A stretch of DNA of 64,000 nucleotides from Albugo candida (lineage: Eukaryota > Oomycota > Peronosporomycetes > Albuginales > Albuginaceae): NCBI GenBank assembly GCA_905220665.1, contig CAJNAR010000007.1, positions 363,780-427,779 on the forward strand, written 5' to 3'. Positions within the stretch are counted from its first letter, which is position 1; the number at the start of each line of letters is the position of its first letter. Below the pieces are notes generated by a model that worked only from the letters and a program-made list of their open reading frames with translations, did not search any database and had not been told where the DNA came from. Positions 45,281 through 55,243 of this stretch are shown here, piece after piece. Both the position numbers and the translations under genes were made by a program.

Positions 45281-48200
45281 TCAGAGTTGCACTTGCCGTT
45301 CCACTCGCCTGTGCCGTACCCGCAGCAATGATCTTCGACTTCTGAAAAATCCACCAAATGATCCTTGCGTTGCGAGTTGATCCAGTACCTTTGCAAGCCG
45401 AATGCGTTCCTCGTGGTCGTAACACTGTCTTCGAAAGTACCGAACGTGCGCACTAAACGTGGTGTAGATCACGGAAAGTGCTGGAACTGTCGGAGTTGCT
45501 GATCGATGATCGAACAAACGACGATTCCGATCTGTCCAGACGAAGTGCAGTGTCACCGCTTGCAATGCAAGCCACAAATCCGATATAATTGCTAAATATT
45601 CTTTCCAATCCGACCGTAGTGTTGGTACGATTGCACATGCAATATGCGTCCAACGTGGTCGAAAGGAGAAAAACTGATCCCAACTAGGAAGTAACTCTCT
45701 CCATAACTGTGCCGTGTGGTCGCACTCGAGAAAGAGATGTTGATCGGATTCCACTGCCCCACACGAAGTCTGCGTGCACAATATAATGTCGGGCTGAATA
45801 TCCTTTAAGAACCAGAAACGAGATCGAACTGGCAACATCCGAAAGGCGAGACGAAACTGTAAATCCTCGAAAATTGGTAATACACGTTTTCGAAGATGCC
45901 GTGATGTAGCCATAAAAGTTTGGATTCGTTCTGCATCCAGTGCGTCCGATCTCTCCCGTGTTGACCAATGTGTCGACATCGGATGACTCTTGGTTGGTTC
46001 GGGAGGTTTCCAGACGATTCGTGAGAGTTGTGAGCGTGGAATGGATGGAAAATAATGTTTCCTTTCCTTGCTTTTTACTCCCACATAAAATGATCTGCCA
46101 CTTGTGGTTGGTATAATCCAAGTGATGAGACCAATCGTCAAGTGGATACGCTGGAGAATCTGAGTGACTTCATTGTAAAGTCGACTCAGCAACTTTTCTT
46201 CAGACATATCCGACATGTTCAGCTCTTCGTCGTTGTAATAGTTGGCGACGAAATCTTCCTTCGTTGGCCATGTGTCGCTTTCACGAAAAAAGTCTTGCAA
46301 ACTTCGAACGTCGAAAAGTGTAGCAAATGTTTTTCGAAATGTTCGATGTGGTTCATCCACCATGCCAAGATTGTACCAAACGTTCTGTGTACTCGGATGA
46401 CGAGTAGCAGCTTCGTAATGTAATTTTTGGTCGCAGTGAAACCACATCGGCTGTTCCATGTAGTACTGACGGCGTTGTGAAACATTTAAATCTGATATTG
46501 AAATGCTCCAATCCATCTGATGCCACATTCTAAATGCTTTTTTCCACCATGATGATATGCTCTCCCATTGAACCATTTTTCCATGTCGATTTGGTGCGAT
46601 GGTGAATATATCCATCGGCTTGTGTGGTCCAAAGGGAGGTTGAATAAGTTGTAATAATTCCGTCGAAGCTGTTGTCCAATTCGCAGGAAGAATTGTTGAC
46701 GCATCGGATGCGAACTGCTGAAGGAATTGAATACGTTGTAGCTTCAGTCGTCCCACCAAAAAAGGAACTTGTAGTCCACCATCTTGTCGGCGAAGATATA
46801 AAAACTCTTTGCTGAGTAGGTGAACATGTTTTGAATCTTTTTTGTGTTTCCGACCAAGCACAAATCGATTTAACATCGATTGCCACTGTCGAATTGTCGC
46901 TGCTGGTATGTCTACGTGCATCGTGTAATGCCACAAACGTGATAAAATCATCGTCTGCGCAACCAGTAGTCGACCACGAACACTTCTTGCTGTTCGAAAC
47001 CATACACCAAACCCATCGTAAAAACGCTTGTCGAGAGTTGAAATAACCATCGAGTGAGTTGGTTTCTGGCCGAACGGAATACCCAAATACTTGACCGAAT
47101 CCTCCGGACCCATTATGGTCAAATTGGGAATACGTGGACACGGCATGGTCCGATTCAACGAGAGCAAGGATGATTTACTCAAGTTGAGTTTCGCACCCGA
47201 TCCATCGCAATAGACTTGGACGAGTTCAAGTTGCGTCAAAACACCATTTGGTGTCTCTGAAAGCAATGTCGAATCGTCCGCAAAAAATAATCCAGTTGCG
47301 ACAGTCGTGCTATTAATCCAAATGCCATGTTCTTCATGTTGTCGAAGTAAATTTCCCAAAGGTTCGATCGTCATCAGAAAAAGTAATGCTGAGAGAGGAT
47401 CACCTTGTTTCACTCCACGTTGTGGTGTAATAGATGGTGTGATATTTCCATTAATCATCAACTGCGCCTTTGTGTTATTGTACAAAAGACGAACCCAGTC
47501 GATGAAACTTTTTCCAACGCCCATTTTTTCCAAAACGCGAAACATGTACGTCCAATTGACTCGATCATAAGCTTTCTCAAAGTCGAGAAAAGTCGCATAA
47601 GCTTCCTCCCCACGATGAGTGACCAAGTCTTGGATGTCGGTGAGATGTCGAATATGATGATGCATTGACCTTCCTCGCACGAATGCTTTTTGATCTTGAT
47701 GGATCAATTTTGGCAAAAAACGTTGCAATCGATACGCCAACACTTTTGAAAGTACTTTTACATCGACACAAAGCAGTGCGATCGGTCGATAGTTGCCAGG
47801 ATCACCTCGTGATCCTTTTTTGTATAAAAGTGTGATTGCCGAGTGACGTTGTGATCGAAGTAGAATTCCTCTTTCCAGCTGATATTCGAACACGATCTTC
47901 AGACACTCGCCAAACGTTTCCGGATCAAGCTGATAAAATGCAGCTGGTAGTCCATCCATACCTGGAGAAGAACTACTCCGCATGTGCTTGATCGCTTCCG
48001 CCATCTCGGTCGTACTTAACCGAGTGGAGAGACGGTCTTGCTCTGCTGAGGCAAGTGAAACTTGAATCGAATCGAGTAACTTTTTTTGCTTTCTTTCACT
48101 TGGATCATATGAGTCGGTCTCTGAGCTATAAAGAGAGCCCATGACACCACCCCAATGATCTCTGAATTCGTCAATAATCTCCCTCGGGTTCGATGTCACT

Positions 48201-49456
48201 GTACCACATTTTTTGGTAACATTTTCGATCGGCACGCGACGACAAGAACTATCCGGAGGGCGAAAAAAATACTTTGAAGAGTTCTCCATATGCTTCACGT
48301 GATGGTCGAAGCTTTCATCTTGGTTGTATTTCGCGTTGTTTTCGACTGAAAGTCGAAATTGTTCGAGACTCGATTCGTAAAAGTACCGTGACTCATTGGT
48401 GTCGTGGATGCGATATCGAGCTGCTGCGACTTCCAAAACACGCTGGCTAGACTCAACATCACGTCGGCTATCTTGTGCAACCTTTTTTTCGATTCCTTGA
48501 AGCTGTTTCTTGATTTTCGTCTTCCAACTTTCCCACATTTTACCGGGATTCGAGGTTGTCCGTAACTGGTTGAGCACCAAATTCGCTTCCAATTTGATTG
48601 CTTCGACAACTTTAGGATATTCAAATAGTCGTAATGAACATTTCCAATATCCTCGACCGGGTGATTGAGTTGGATTTGCAAAAGTTACTTTTTGTGCCAG
48701 ATGATCTCCCGCATGTCGTGGACGAAAATACTCAGAGGTTTTGTATACCATATTGAATAGCTCTTCCGACATGCAGATATAATCAAGTCGATTCTTGCGC
48801 GGTAATGGTCCTGTAAATACTTTTTCAGTCGGATGCTGGATTCGCCAAGCGTCTACCACACCCAACTGTGAAAGCCATTCCAAACACGCTAATCGACTTG
48901 GTTCGTGTCGAATTGTTCCACTCGAAGCATCGATAGCTGGATCGAGTGGTGTGTTGAAATCACCAAATACGATATGTGATGCGGTCGATTCGAAAGTGTT
49001 GGAAAGCAATAACTCATAAAAGCTCACTCGTTCCTCGGCCTTGACCGGTGCATATACATTGTGAATATACACCGGTGCATCGTGAATGAGAAGACGCAGA
49101 ACCAAATAACGATTTCGAATGCTTCGATCGGTGAGTTCTTCAGCTGTTGTATAACCGGGAAAGTCCGAACGAAGGATTGTCATGACGCCGCCACTGCGGT
49201 TTTGAGTCGGATGGAGAAAAGCACTGTTGTGATCATTGACAAACATTTTGTGCTGCATTTTTGAGGATAATAAAAATTGAAATGATTCCAGTTGGTTGTG
49301 ATCGTGAAACTTGGTTTCTTGAACACAACAAATGGAGTATTGTGATACGATGTGGTCGATAAAAAGATGACCGTTTTTATGTATTCCATTAACATTCACC
49401 GTGAGTGCTGAGATATTGTTCCACGTTGAAATAATCGAGGAGCCCTTAGCATTCAC
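45281..49456 (-). CDS. LINE-B ORF2: endonuclease and reverse transcriptase
   Basis: 1391 residues. The apurinic-endonuclease-like domain (about 1-235) has NVNGIHKNGH, CVQETKF, GDFNTPLDP, KNRLDYICMS and AGDHLAQKV, covering the catalytic Asn, Glu, Asp and His positions. Reverse transcriptase (about 480-760) has YRPIALLCVDVKVLSK, FLDFEKAYDRVNW, GVKQGDPLSALLF and the catalytic GLFFADDSTLL (near 47285). A zinc-finger-like region near the C-terminus has CTQTSCGAVESDQHLFLEC. The frame opens without a nearby ATG: it begins after a TGA and its first marked codon is GTG. It overlaps the end of ORF1, so translation probably needs reinitiation or frameshifting. Confidence 0.9.
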   Translation of the reverse strand: MNAKGSSIISTWNNISALTVNVNGIHKNGHLFIDHIVSQYSICCVQETKFHDHNQLESFQFLLSSKMQHKMFVNDHNSAFLHPTQNRSGGVMTILRSDFPGYTTAEELTDRSIRNRYLVLRLLIHDAPVYIHNVYAPVKAEERVSFYELLLSNTFESTASHIVFGDFNTPLDPAIDASSGTIRHEPSRLACLEWLSQLGVVDAWRIQHPTEKVFTGPLPRKNRLDYICMSEELFNMVYKTSEYFRPRHAGDHLAQKVTFANPTQSPGRGYWKCSLRLFEYPKVVEAIKLEANLVLNQLRTTSNPGKMWESWKTKIKKQLQGIEKKVAQDSRRDVESSQRVLEVAAARYRIHDTNESRYFYESSLEQFRLSVENNAKYNQDESFDHHVKHMENSSKYFFRPPDSSCRRVPIENVTKKCGTVTSNPREIIDEFRDHWGGVMGSLYSSETDSYDPSERKQKKLLDSIQVSLASAEQDRLSTRLSTTEMAEAIKHMRSSSSPGMDGLPAAFYQLDPETFGECLKIVFEYQLERGILLRSQRHSAITLLYKKGSRGDPGNYRPIALLCVDVKVLSKVLAYRLQRFLPKLIHQDQKAFVRGRSMHHHIRHLTDIQDLVTHRGEEAYATFLDFEKAYDRVNWTYMFRVLEKMGVGKSFIDWVRLLYNNTKAQLMINGNITPSITPQRGVKQGDPLSALLFLMTIEPLGNLLRQHEEHGIWINSTTVATGLFFADDSTLLSETPNGVLTQLELVQVYCDGSGAKLNLSKSSLLSLNRTMPCPRIPNLTIMGPEDSVKYLGIPFGQKPTHSMVISTLDKRFYDGFGVWFRTARSVRGRLLVAQTMILSRLWHYTMHVDIPAATIRQWQSMLNRFVLGRKHKKDSKHVHLLSKEFLYLRRQDGGLQVPFLVGRLKLQRIQFLQQFASDASTILPANWTTASTELLQLIQPPFGPHKPMDIFTIAPNRHGKMVQWESISSWWKKAFRMWHQMDWSISISDLNVSQRRQYYMEQPMWFHCDQKLHYEAATRHPSTQNVWYNLGMVDEPHRTFRKTFATLFDVRSLQDFFRESDTWPTKEDFVANYYNDEELNMSDMSEEKLLSRLYNEVTQILQRIHLTIGLITWIIPTTSGRSFYVGVKSKERKHYFPSIPRSQLSRIVWKPPEPTKSHPMSTHWSTRERSDALDAERIQTFMATSRHLRKRVLPIFEDLQFRLAFRMLPVRSRFWFLKDIQPDIILCTQTSCGAVESDQHLFLECDHTAQLWRELLPSWDQFFSFRPRWTHIACAIVPTLRSDWKEYLAIISDLWLALQAVTLHFVWTDRNRRLFDHRSATPTVPALSVIYTTFSAHVRYFRRQCYDHEERIRLAKVLDQLATQGSFGGFFRSRRSLLRVRHRRVERQVQL

Positions 49457-51923
49457 GCTGAAGTGGACCAGTAATCAACCTCATTTCACCATCTTGTTGT
49501 GAGAGGTGAAGTGTTGTGTGCTCCTCTGGAAAAAAGCTGAGATTGACGGAAAGCTCAGCGATGTCACCATGGAGAAGTCCACGCCATCTACCTCCAAACC
49601 ATTGCGACCAACACTTTATGCCAACGTCGGAGCGGAAGAAGGATATGATCACATTGGTTGGAAGTAAACGACAATGATGACCCGGAATCCAGATCACTGG
49701 TCCATCGGTGAGATATTGGATCCAGTGGTCGTTGGTGTAGAATGTCGGAGCAGTACACATGAATAAAAGTTCCAACAACGCGAGAGCTTTCGTTGCTCGA
49801 GTCAAACCGATAACGATGTCCGGCACTGACGCCCACCACGACATTACTTTCTCGAACAGAACAGATCGCTTGGAGGGAACTTTTCCACCAACGTGGCGAC
49901 TCCATCGCGTCGCAAACGTAACATCTTCGCCGAGATTGTGAGTTGCAAAAACGCGATTTATCATAAGTAGATGAGCCACTTCATCCAAAGCTTTATCATT
50001 CGACTCCATACATGCAAGTAGCACACCATTCATCGTGATCGGATGATCAAGTGCCGCTCGGATGATTTTGTCCGGATTTGTGCAGAACTGGATTAGCTTC
50101 CGCACATGAGGGATGCAAGAATCCGCTTGAACCAGCTTGTCCGGTCGGAGTGAGTGAAGGGCATTTTTCGAATCGATTTCCATCAGCTCCCCTATTTCAC
50201 CAACTCGGGTTGGTCGTTCCGATTTCTCGATTGTTGTATGACGTTTTTGATAAAAGTGTGCCGCCTCTTTCGAGGTGGCCACCTCTTTTGGCATCCGTGC
50301 TTTCACGGGGATGATTTGGACGCGATTGCCATTCTCTGGATTGGCAACCGCTGTTACTTCTTCGATCTCCACTTCCATAGTTGCGAGCACGGAAAAATAG
50401 TTACTCGTCGCTAGTTTTGGAAGCGCAAGAGGTGGTGCTTTGGAGACCATTTGGTCGAACGGCTCCACCCGATTACGTTTTCCACTCGTCCAAGCCAACT
50501 TCATGGATACATCCCCATCCCGCTCTACCCGTGGTTGGGAGTATGACTGACTGGTCAGTTGGAGGATGGGAGGTGTGTGTTGCAATAAAGCTTGTGCTCC
50601 TGGTGGTGTGATAGTGGGGGGAGTGTTGAGCTCCAACGAGATTTGATCGGATAGCTTCCGGTCAGGTTTCCTCGCTTTCAATTCTTGACTGAGAACTGAC
50701 TTCACTACTTTTTGTGGTGCCACCACGAGCTCCGTTGGCGCGTTTGTTTGTTTTGGTTGCTGTTGTGGTTTTTGTTGCGGTTGATTTTGAATGTGGTTTT
50801 GCTTTTTCTTTTGTTTGTTCGATTGTTGTTGCCGTGCTTCCGTGGTTGATATAGCGCACAAATCCAAGCAATAAGGAACACGTTGACCAAAACGTGGTCG
50901 TTCCGATGGGATAGGAGCGTGTTTCCCTCGCACAGGGTAAAGCATCTTTTCGTATGCAATTTGTTCGCATACTTTACCGATGCGGACCAGCTGTGGAGGG
51001 CATGTAGGAGTACTAAAGTACACTCTCCACGTCGACATCACGACACCCTTGCACGGAACAGTTTCGCGGAAAGTAGCAAAGACTACTGGACATCCTAGAC
51101 TGTGAAGGGAACGTAAAATCGGAATCCGTTCTTCCTCCACGCCCACTCCAAATATATCCAGATAGTATTTGGATTCGAGAGAATCGTACTCACGAAAAAA
51201 GTATTGAGACCCGAGGATGGTTATCGGCTGGCACTCCAGCTGTTGACAAGCATCCTCGGTGGAGACCATCACTCGAAGATTGCCACCAGGCATCTTTGAG
51301 ACTTGAGCAATGGCTCTGCTCTCCAGTAGACTCTCGAATACTGGATTCCCATGATCCTTCATAAGGGAAGACAGGATTTTTCCATTTGGAGTACGCACCA
51401 ACGCTTGACCTGTTTCCAGAATCATGGGAAAGGTGGCTTTGGAGACCTTAAAAGGCCTCGCTGCCTCCAATTTTTCTGCCAACACCGACCACTCGGGATG
51501 TTGTCCATCAGCATACAATCGCATAATAGACTCGATGTCCGAGGCTTTCGGCTTTGGGAGCTCCACGCGAAATTTCGCCCGAGCTCTAGCCTGGTCCTTA
51601 CGCAAGGACTCCTGTGACCTGATCAGGTCAGCCAAAGTGGGACTTTTAGTGTCGTCCACACTTGCAGTTGCCTTTGGGTCATCCTGTGACGAGGCAACGA
51701 TAGTACCGCATGTACCACCGGTACCACATCCGACACCTGTAGTACCGGTATTGACCAGTACCGTTACACTGGGGGTGGGGGTACTTTCCACGTCATCACA
51801 CAGGGGTGATGACTGATCAACAATCATACAATCACCCAAAACAGGGTGACTCATGAGGGTTGCCACGTCAGTACAAGTGGACGCTAGCACCCTTGGTTGT
51901 GTCGATATGTCGACTTGAACCAT
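49446..51923 (-). CDS. LINE-B ORF1 (RNA-binding gag-like protein)
   Basis: 825 residues from the ATG at 51923. After a Gly/Thr-rich N-terminal region, residues 120-420 form a globular part (VELPKPKASDIESIMRLYAD, YYLDIFGVGVEEERIPILRS) resembling ORF1 proteins of oomycete LINEs. It probably includes RNA-binding folds. A Gln/Lys/Asn-rich stretch follows at about 325-360 (KQKKKQNHIQ, QQKPQQQPKQ). The rest has no known motif. It should bind LINE RNA and form the particle needed for retrotransposition. It ends 11 nt inside the ORF2 frame. Confidence 0.85.
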   Translation of the reverse strand: MVQVDISTQPRVLASTCTDVATLMSHPVLGDCMIVDQSSPLCDDVESTPTPSVTVLVNTGTTGVGCGTGGTCGTIVASSQDDPKATASVDDTKSPTLADLIRSQESLRKDQARARAKFRVELPKPKASDIESIMRLYADGQHPEWSVLAEKLEAARPFKVSKATFPMILETGQALVRTPNGKILSSLMKDHGNPVFESLLESRAIAQVSKMPGGNLRVMVSTEDACQQLECQPITILGSQYFFREYDSLESKYYLDIFGVGVEEERIPILRSLHSLGCPVVFATFRETVPCKGVVMSTWRVYFSTPTCPPQLVRIGKVCEQIAYEKMLYPVRGKHAPIPSERPRFGQRVPYCLDLCAISTTEARQQQSNKQKKKQNHIQNQPQQKPQQQPKQTNAPTELVVAPQKVVKSVLSQELKARKPDRKLSDQISLELNTPPTITPPGAQALLQHTPPILQLTSQSYSQPRVERDGDVSMKLAWTSGKRNRVEPFDQMVSKAPPLALPKLATSNYFSVLATMEVEIEEVTAVANPENGNRVQIIPVKARMPKEVATSKEAAHFYQKRHTTIEKSERPTRVGEIGELMEIDSKNALHSLRPDKLVQADSCIPHVRKLIQFCTNPDKIIRAALDHPITMNGVLLACMESNDKALDEVAHLLMINRVFATHNLGEDVTFATRWSRHVGGKVPSKRSVLFEKVMSWWASVPDIVIGLTRATKALALLELLFMCTAPTFYTNDHWIQYLTDGPVIWIPGHHCRLLPTNVIISFFRSDVGIKCWSQWFGGRWRGLLHGDIAELSVNLSFFPEEHTTLHLSQQDGEMRLITGPLQREC

Positions 51924-52016
51924 TGTTTTCGAGAGGAAAGAGGTGAAAAAAGTTGTTTTTTCGAGTTGTTTTTACTAAATTGGCGGGTTACTTAGTAGCC
52001 GGCAAATTGAGAAGTG

Positions 52017-52438
52017 TGACCTGTGCTCAGTTGAAGGTGTCTATATTACTAGAATTAGACAAACTGACTTCTCTAGTTGCCTAGGCTATCTTAAATAACA
52101 TATATACATACAAAAAACGTTTCGTGAAATACCTGTGAGAGATGATAGAATGTCGTCTCGTTGATAAGCTCGTATCGTAGTAGCCTCAGCAACCTTAATA
52201 CGAGACTGTGTCCAGCTTGTAAATGCTGTAAAGTTGAAAAAGTTGTTAAGTTGTAAAAATGGTCCGAAAGTACCGTGGTTTGCAAATTGGTGTGCGCCAC
52301 ACTACGGTGAGTAGAGCCAGCCAACTAGGACTAGGATCTGAGTTGCACTTGCCGTTCCACTCGCCTGTGCCATACCCGCAGCAATGATCTTCGACTTCTG
52401 AAAAATCCACCAAATGATCCTTGCGTTGCGAGTTGACG
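52017..52438 (-). mobile_element. 5'-truncated LINE-B copy
   Basis: About 420 bp matching 44961-45379 (LINE-B 3' UTR and the last codons of ORF2) with scattered substitutions and no large indels. The match stops at GCGAGTTGA. Directly after it, TGACCTGTGCTCA appears again at 52439, the same sequence that starts the copy at 52017. Confidence 0.88.
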
Positions 52439-52453
52439 TGACCTGTGCTCAAT
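52439..52453. repeat. third copy of the LINE-B target sequence
   Basis: TGACCTGTGCTCAATTG follows the truncated copy. The other two copies, at 44961 and 52017, read TGACCTGTGCTCAGTTG. The pattern T-LINE-T-truncated LINE-T fits two insertions at one target. Confidence 0.75.
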
Positions 52454-52629
52454 TGCGTATCGATAAGCTTATTATCCAGCACGATTGGAATTATGCGCAG
52501 GTATGTGATATCATGTTGTGTTACCTTAACTAGCATGCTCCCGATCCAATCTTCTTCTCAAGTTATAAGACTTGTGTTGAATGCCTTCTTGTGTGGTACA
52601 TACCCTTGAAACCTCTGAAGGTCAAGTGT

Positions 52630-53490
52630 TTCTTCTAGTGACATTTTGTTCATCTTTCAGCAAAACAATTTTGTTGCGGATAATATGGAACTGTGGTCTG
52701 GTGTATGATCCCACTCTTCTTACATTCATGCAAAAATTGACCGTTGATATACTCTTTGCCGTTATCAGTCCAAATGCATTTGATATTCTATCCAGGTTGT
52801 CGCTCCATCATCGACTTATATTTAACGAAATTGCCCACAGCTTGCGACTTACTCTTTAGAAAATACACATTCACAAATCTTGACTAATCATTGTCAAATG
52901 TAACGACATATTTCAAACCGCCAGAAGAAGTTGGCAGCTGAAATACATTATTCGTCTTCGGCCCCTTACGATGCCGACTTTTGGCTCATCCACTGCATAG
53001 ATCTTCATCAGTAGTATCGAGGCCAGAACGTTTAGCTAACTTGAAACCAGTAACACACTTGTCCAATTCATTGATTTTGGATTCTGAAAAATGTCCAAGG
53101 CGTCCATGTCATACTTTAATTCTTAGAGACTATTCACCAAGTCCGATAATTGCTATCATTGATTGATCTTTCGACCGCTTGGATGCTCCGTTGAGTACAC
53201 ACATTTTTCCAGTAATAGGCACTCTGATGATTGGACCTGCTGAGCTTGCAATCTCGCACCAATTATCGCCAAGCGAAAACTTCAAACACTATGATACGAG
53301 TGCTTCAATCGATAAAAGACGTAGATCCAACTTCGGAACGAACAGAATTAGAGCATCATTTATGATTACTCTTTCACCATTTGTAAGCGTTATTGGTACT
53401 GTACCAGCTCCAATTGCTACGAAGTAAATGCCAATTGCAATCGAGATTTTAAAGTTTCAAAATTCCTCTTAACGAAGTCCATATGACTGC
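52630..53490 (-). pseudogene. Copia-B protease end and integrase first half
   Basis: Minus-strand frames read TVPITLTNGERVIINDALIL and KLDLRLLSIEAL (protease tail), then HGRLGHFSESKINELDKCV (zinc-binding pre-integrase). FQLPTSSGGLKYVVTFDND (first Asp) and CIWTDNGKEYINGQF (second Asp) follow, then VPYYPQQN near 52665, where similarity is lost. Three in-frame stops are present. Confidence 0.85.
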
Positions 53491-53530
53491 TCGCTCCGCT
53501 GTCGAGAAACCAATGCATCGTTGTTTGATT

Positions 53531-53914
53531 TTAGACTGCCATAAATGCACGTGCATCGGGCTGTTGGGTTTTGTTCTCTTTATTGCTCGAGGATTTTTCT
53601 CTGCAATCCCTATGTCGTTGTCCACGCTTGTTACAATGACAGCATCGTCCGTTCAAAAGCATTCCGCCATTCTTCTTTGGTTTTACTTGCTGCTTGATAT
53701 CCACTTTTGTTGTCGTCAGCGCTACTTCACTACTTTCGTTTCGCTGAATATCCGAGCAGTCACGTTGTAAAATCTCTTTGGCACATGATAGTTCGATGTT
53801 GCCCATATTATCAATGCCTCTTGAAATATGATGATATTCTTCGGTCAGGATCCCAAGCAGTATTGAAAGTGCTTCATCTTCAGTGATTGGGTCCTCAATC
53901 TCGCCCATTTTCAT
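53531..53914 (-). pseudogene. Copia-B gag with altered zinc knuckle
   Basis: 127-codon frame with ALSILLGILTEEYHHISRGI (UBN2-like gag) and the knuckle CCHCNKRGQRHRDC. The spacing is CX2CX4-X-X4C but the His position is Gln. The upstream gag (to about 54270) is too broken to trace. Confidence 0.75.
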
Positions 53915-54300
53915 ACCTAATATGTCCAGCTATATCAAGTCTTTGACTGGAGTCTGTCCTTAAGTTGTACCTTGTTGTACATACTCTTCTGAAAGAAAAA
54001 CCGCTGAAGAGTATCTCATAGATGGTTTGCGCTAACTGTTATACGCACCATTGTCTGAAATGGTGTGCTCAGCTTCGTCGATAAAAATCACGGAAGCTCG
54101 CCATGTCGTTTGCTTCTTACTGCGCTTATTCGATGGCATCTCCCACTGGTTAAGCCTTTGTATCATCGACATGACTCAATAGACTTTTCTTCGGCAGCTT
54201 CATTCTTGGATTGTATTCTCCAGTCTCAACAAAATATCTACTCGCAGAATGTTGTTGTTTATATCCATGGCTGATGTTCGGCTCATCACCTAATAGCGCT

Positions 54301-54533
54301 TGTGTCGAAATGAAAAAAATATAGAAGTGATTGTGCCATTCCCGTAAAGATCATTAGTTCACTATTCGCTAATCTAAGCCTTATTCCAACTTTTCTCGAA
54401 GTAACACTACTAACATTACTCCCATTAGTAACAAGACTAACGTTTATAATCTTTGTAAGTCATCATCTAGAACTTCCCTGAATGCTCTCAGATAATTCTC
54501 ACGATGTAGTGCCTCTACATAGAGTTAGGATTG
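54301..54533 (-). repeat. Copia-B 5' LTR
   Basis: Partner of 41730-41957, with many substitutions and the outer end lost or diverged after GGATTG. Just inside it, minus strand 54290-54270 reads GGTGATGAGCCGAAC. This resembles the complement of the initiator-Met tRNA anticodon arm, the half-tRNA primer used by many Copia elements. Confidence 0.7.
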
Positions 54534-55243
54534 GAACGGAATCGGAAGAATAAGATTTGAGAATGGGAAATCGACCATATCGCTCACTTGTCGGCACTCT
54601 TCTGCAAGGTGCATTGGAAACAATACCAATTATTGCTTGCGAGGTTTGCTAGCTTAGTCGACACCTGAAGCAACAAAGTGAACAACAGTGTAATGCAGCA
54701 ATCCGTTTTTTGCGCTACGTGAGGTCATCCGCAATGGAACGCATTTGTTATGAGGCTAAGCCAGGAAATAAAGAATTTATTGCTTACAGTGACGAGGATT
54801 TAGCAAGCAACAAGGAGTTCAATAGATCAACCTCCGGTATATTGGTGATGACAAACAACCCTCCAGTGAAATTCAAATCAAAATTGCAGTAGAGTGTGGC
54901 TCTCAGCCGAAGCTGAGTACTTTGCTTTCTCGTAATGCACCCAGGAAGTTATGCGGGTCAAAAGTTTATTATTAGCATTGAGGTTGAGGATAGATGACTC
55001 AGTGATTATTCATGAAGACAACCGAAGTGCAATTGGAATTGTCAACAGCGATTGATACCAAAATCGAGCTGAACATATGGGATACCATTTTGTCCGTGAG
55101 AAAATAAAGGCTCAAAGGATCAAGCTCCAAGGTATTGAAACCGAGTTTTAGCTAGCTGATTACATGGCCAAGCCAGTGTCGCCAAAGAAACTGAATTAAA
55201 TGCTGATTAAGTCTAATGTCGAGAATCTATCGCCCAGGGGAAG
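54534..55243 (+). mobile_element. Copia-A, right part (RNase H), plus strand
   Basis: Contains PYRSLVGTLLQGALETIP, CNAAIRFLRYVRSS, AYSDEDLASNKEFNRSTSG, LSRSEAEYFAFS and IIHEDNRSAIGIVNS, the usual end of Copia RT and RNase H. YHFVREKI follows, ending at LN* near 55200. A purine run (AGGGGAAG, 55235-55242) may be its polypurine tract. Several stops break it. Confidence 0.8.

Larger units (their letters stand above)
44961..52016 (-). mobile_element. LINE-B, nearly intact non-LTR retrotransposon
   Basis: About 7.06 kb with two long open frames: ORF1 (51923-49446) and ORF2 (49456-45281). The 3' UTR (45280-44961) lacks a long poly-A tail in this copy. The sequence TGACCTGTGCTCA starts at both 44961 and 52017 and fits a target duplication. 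No internal stops are seen in either ORF, so this element is young compared with everything else here. Confidence 0.9.
41730..54533 (-). mobile_element. Copia-B, minus strand, with later insertions
   Basis: Bounded by related sequences of about 230 bp, 41730-41957 and 54301-54533. In the minus direction: gag (53914-53531), protease (about 53490-53290), integrase first half (53140-52630), then foreign DNA with LINE-B, integrase end (44555-44232) and RT/RNase H (43352-42218). That order (integrase before RT) is diagnostic of Copia. All frames are broken. It sits inside Copia-A, between that element's RT and RNase H. Confidence 0.75.

Noticed and set aside
46142..50611. Plus-strand frames across LINE-B
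   Set aside because: They are antisense shadows of ORF1 and ORF2.
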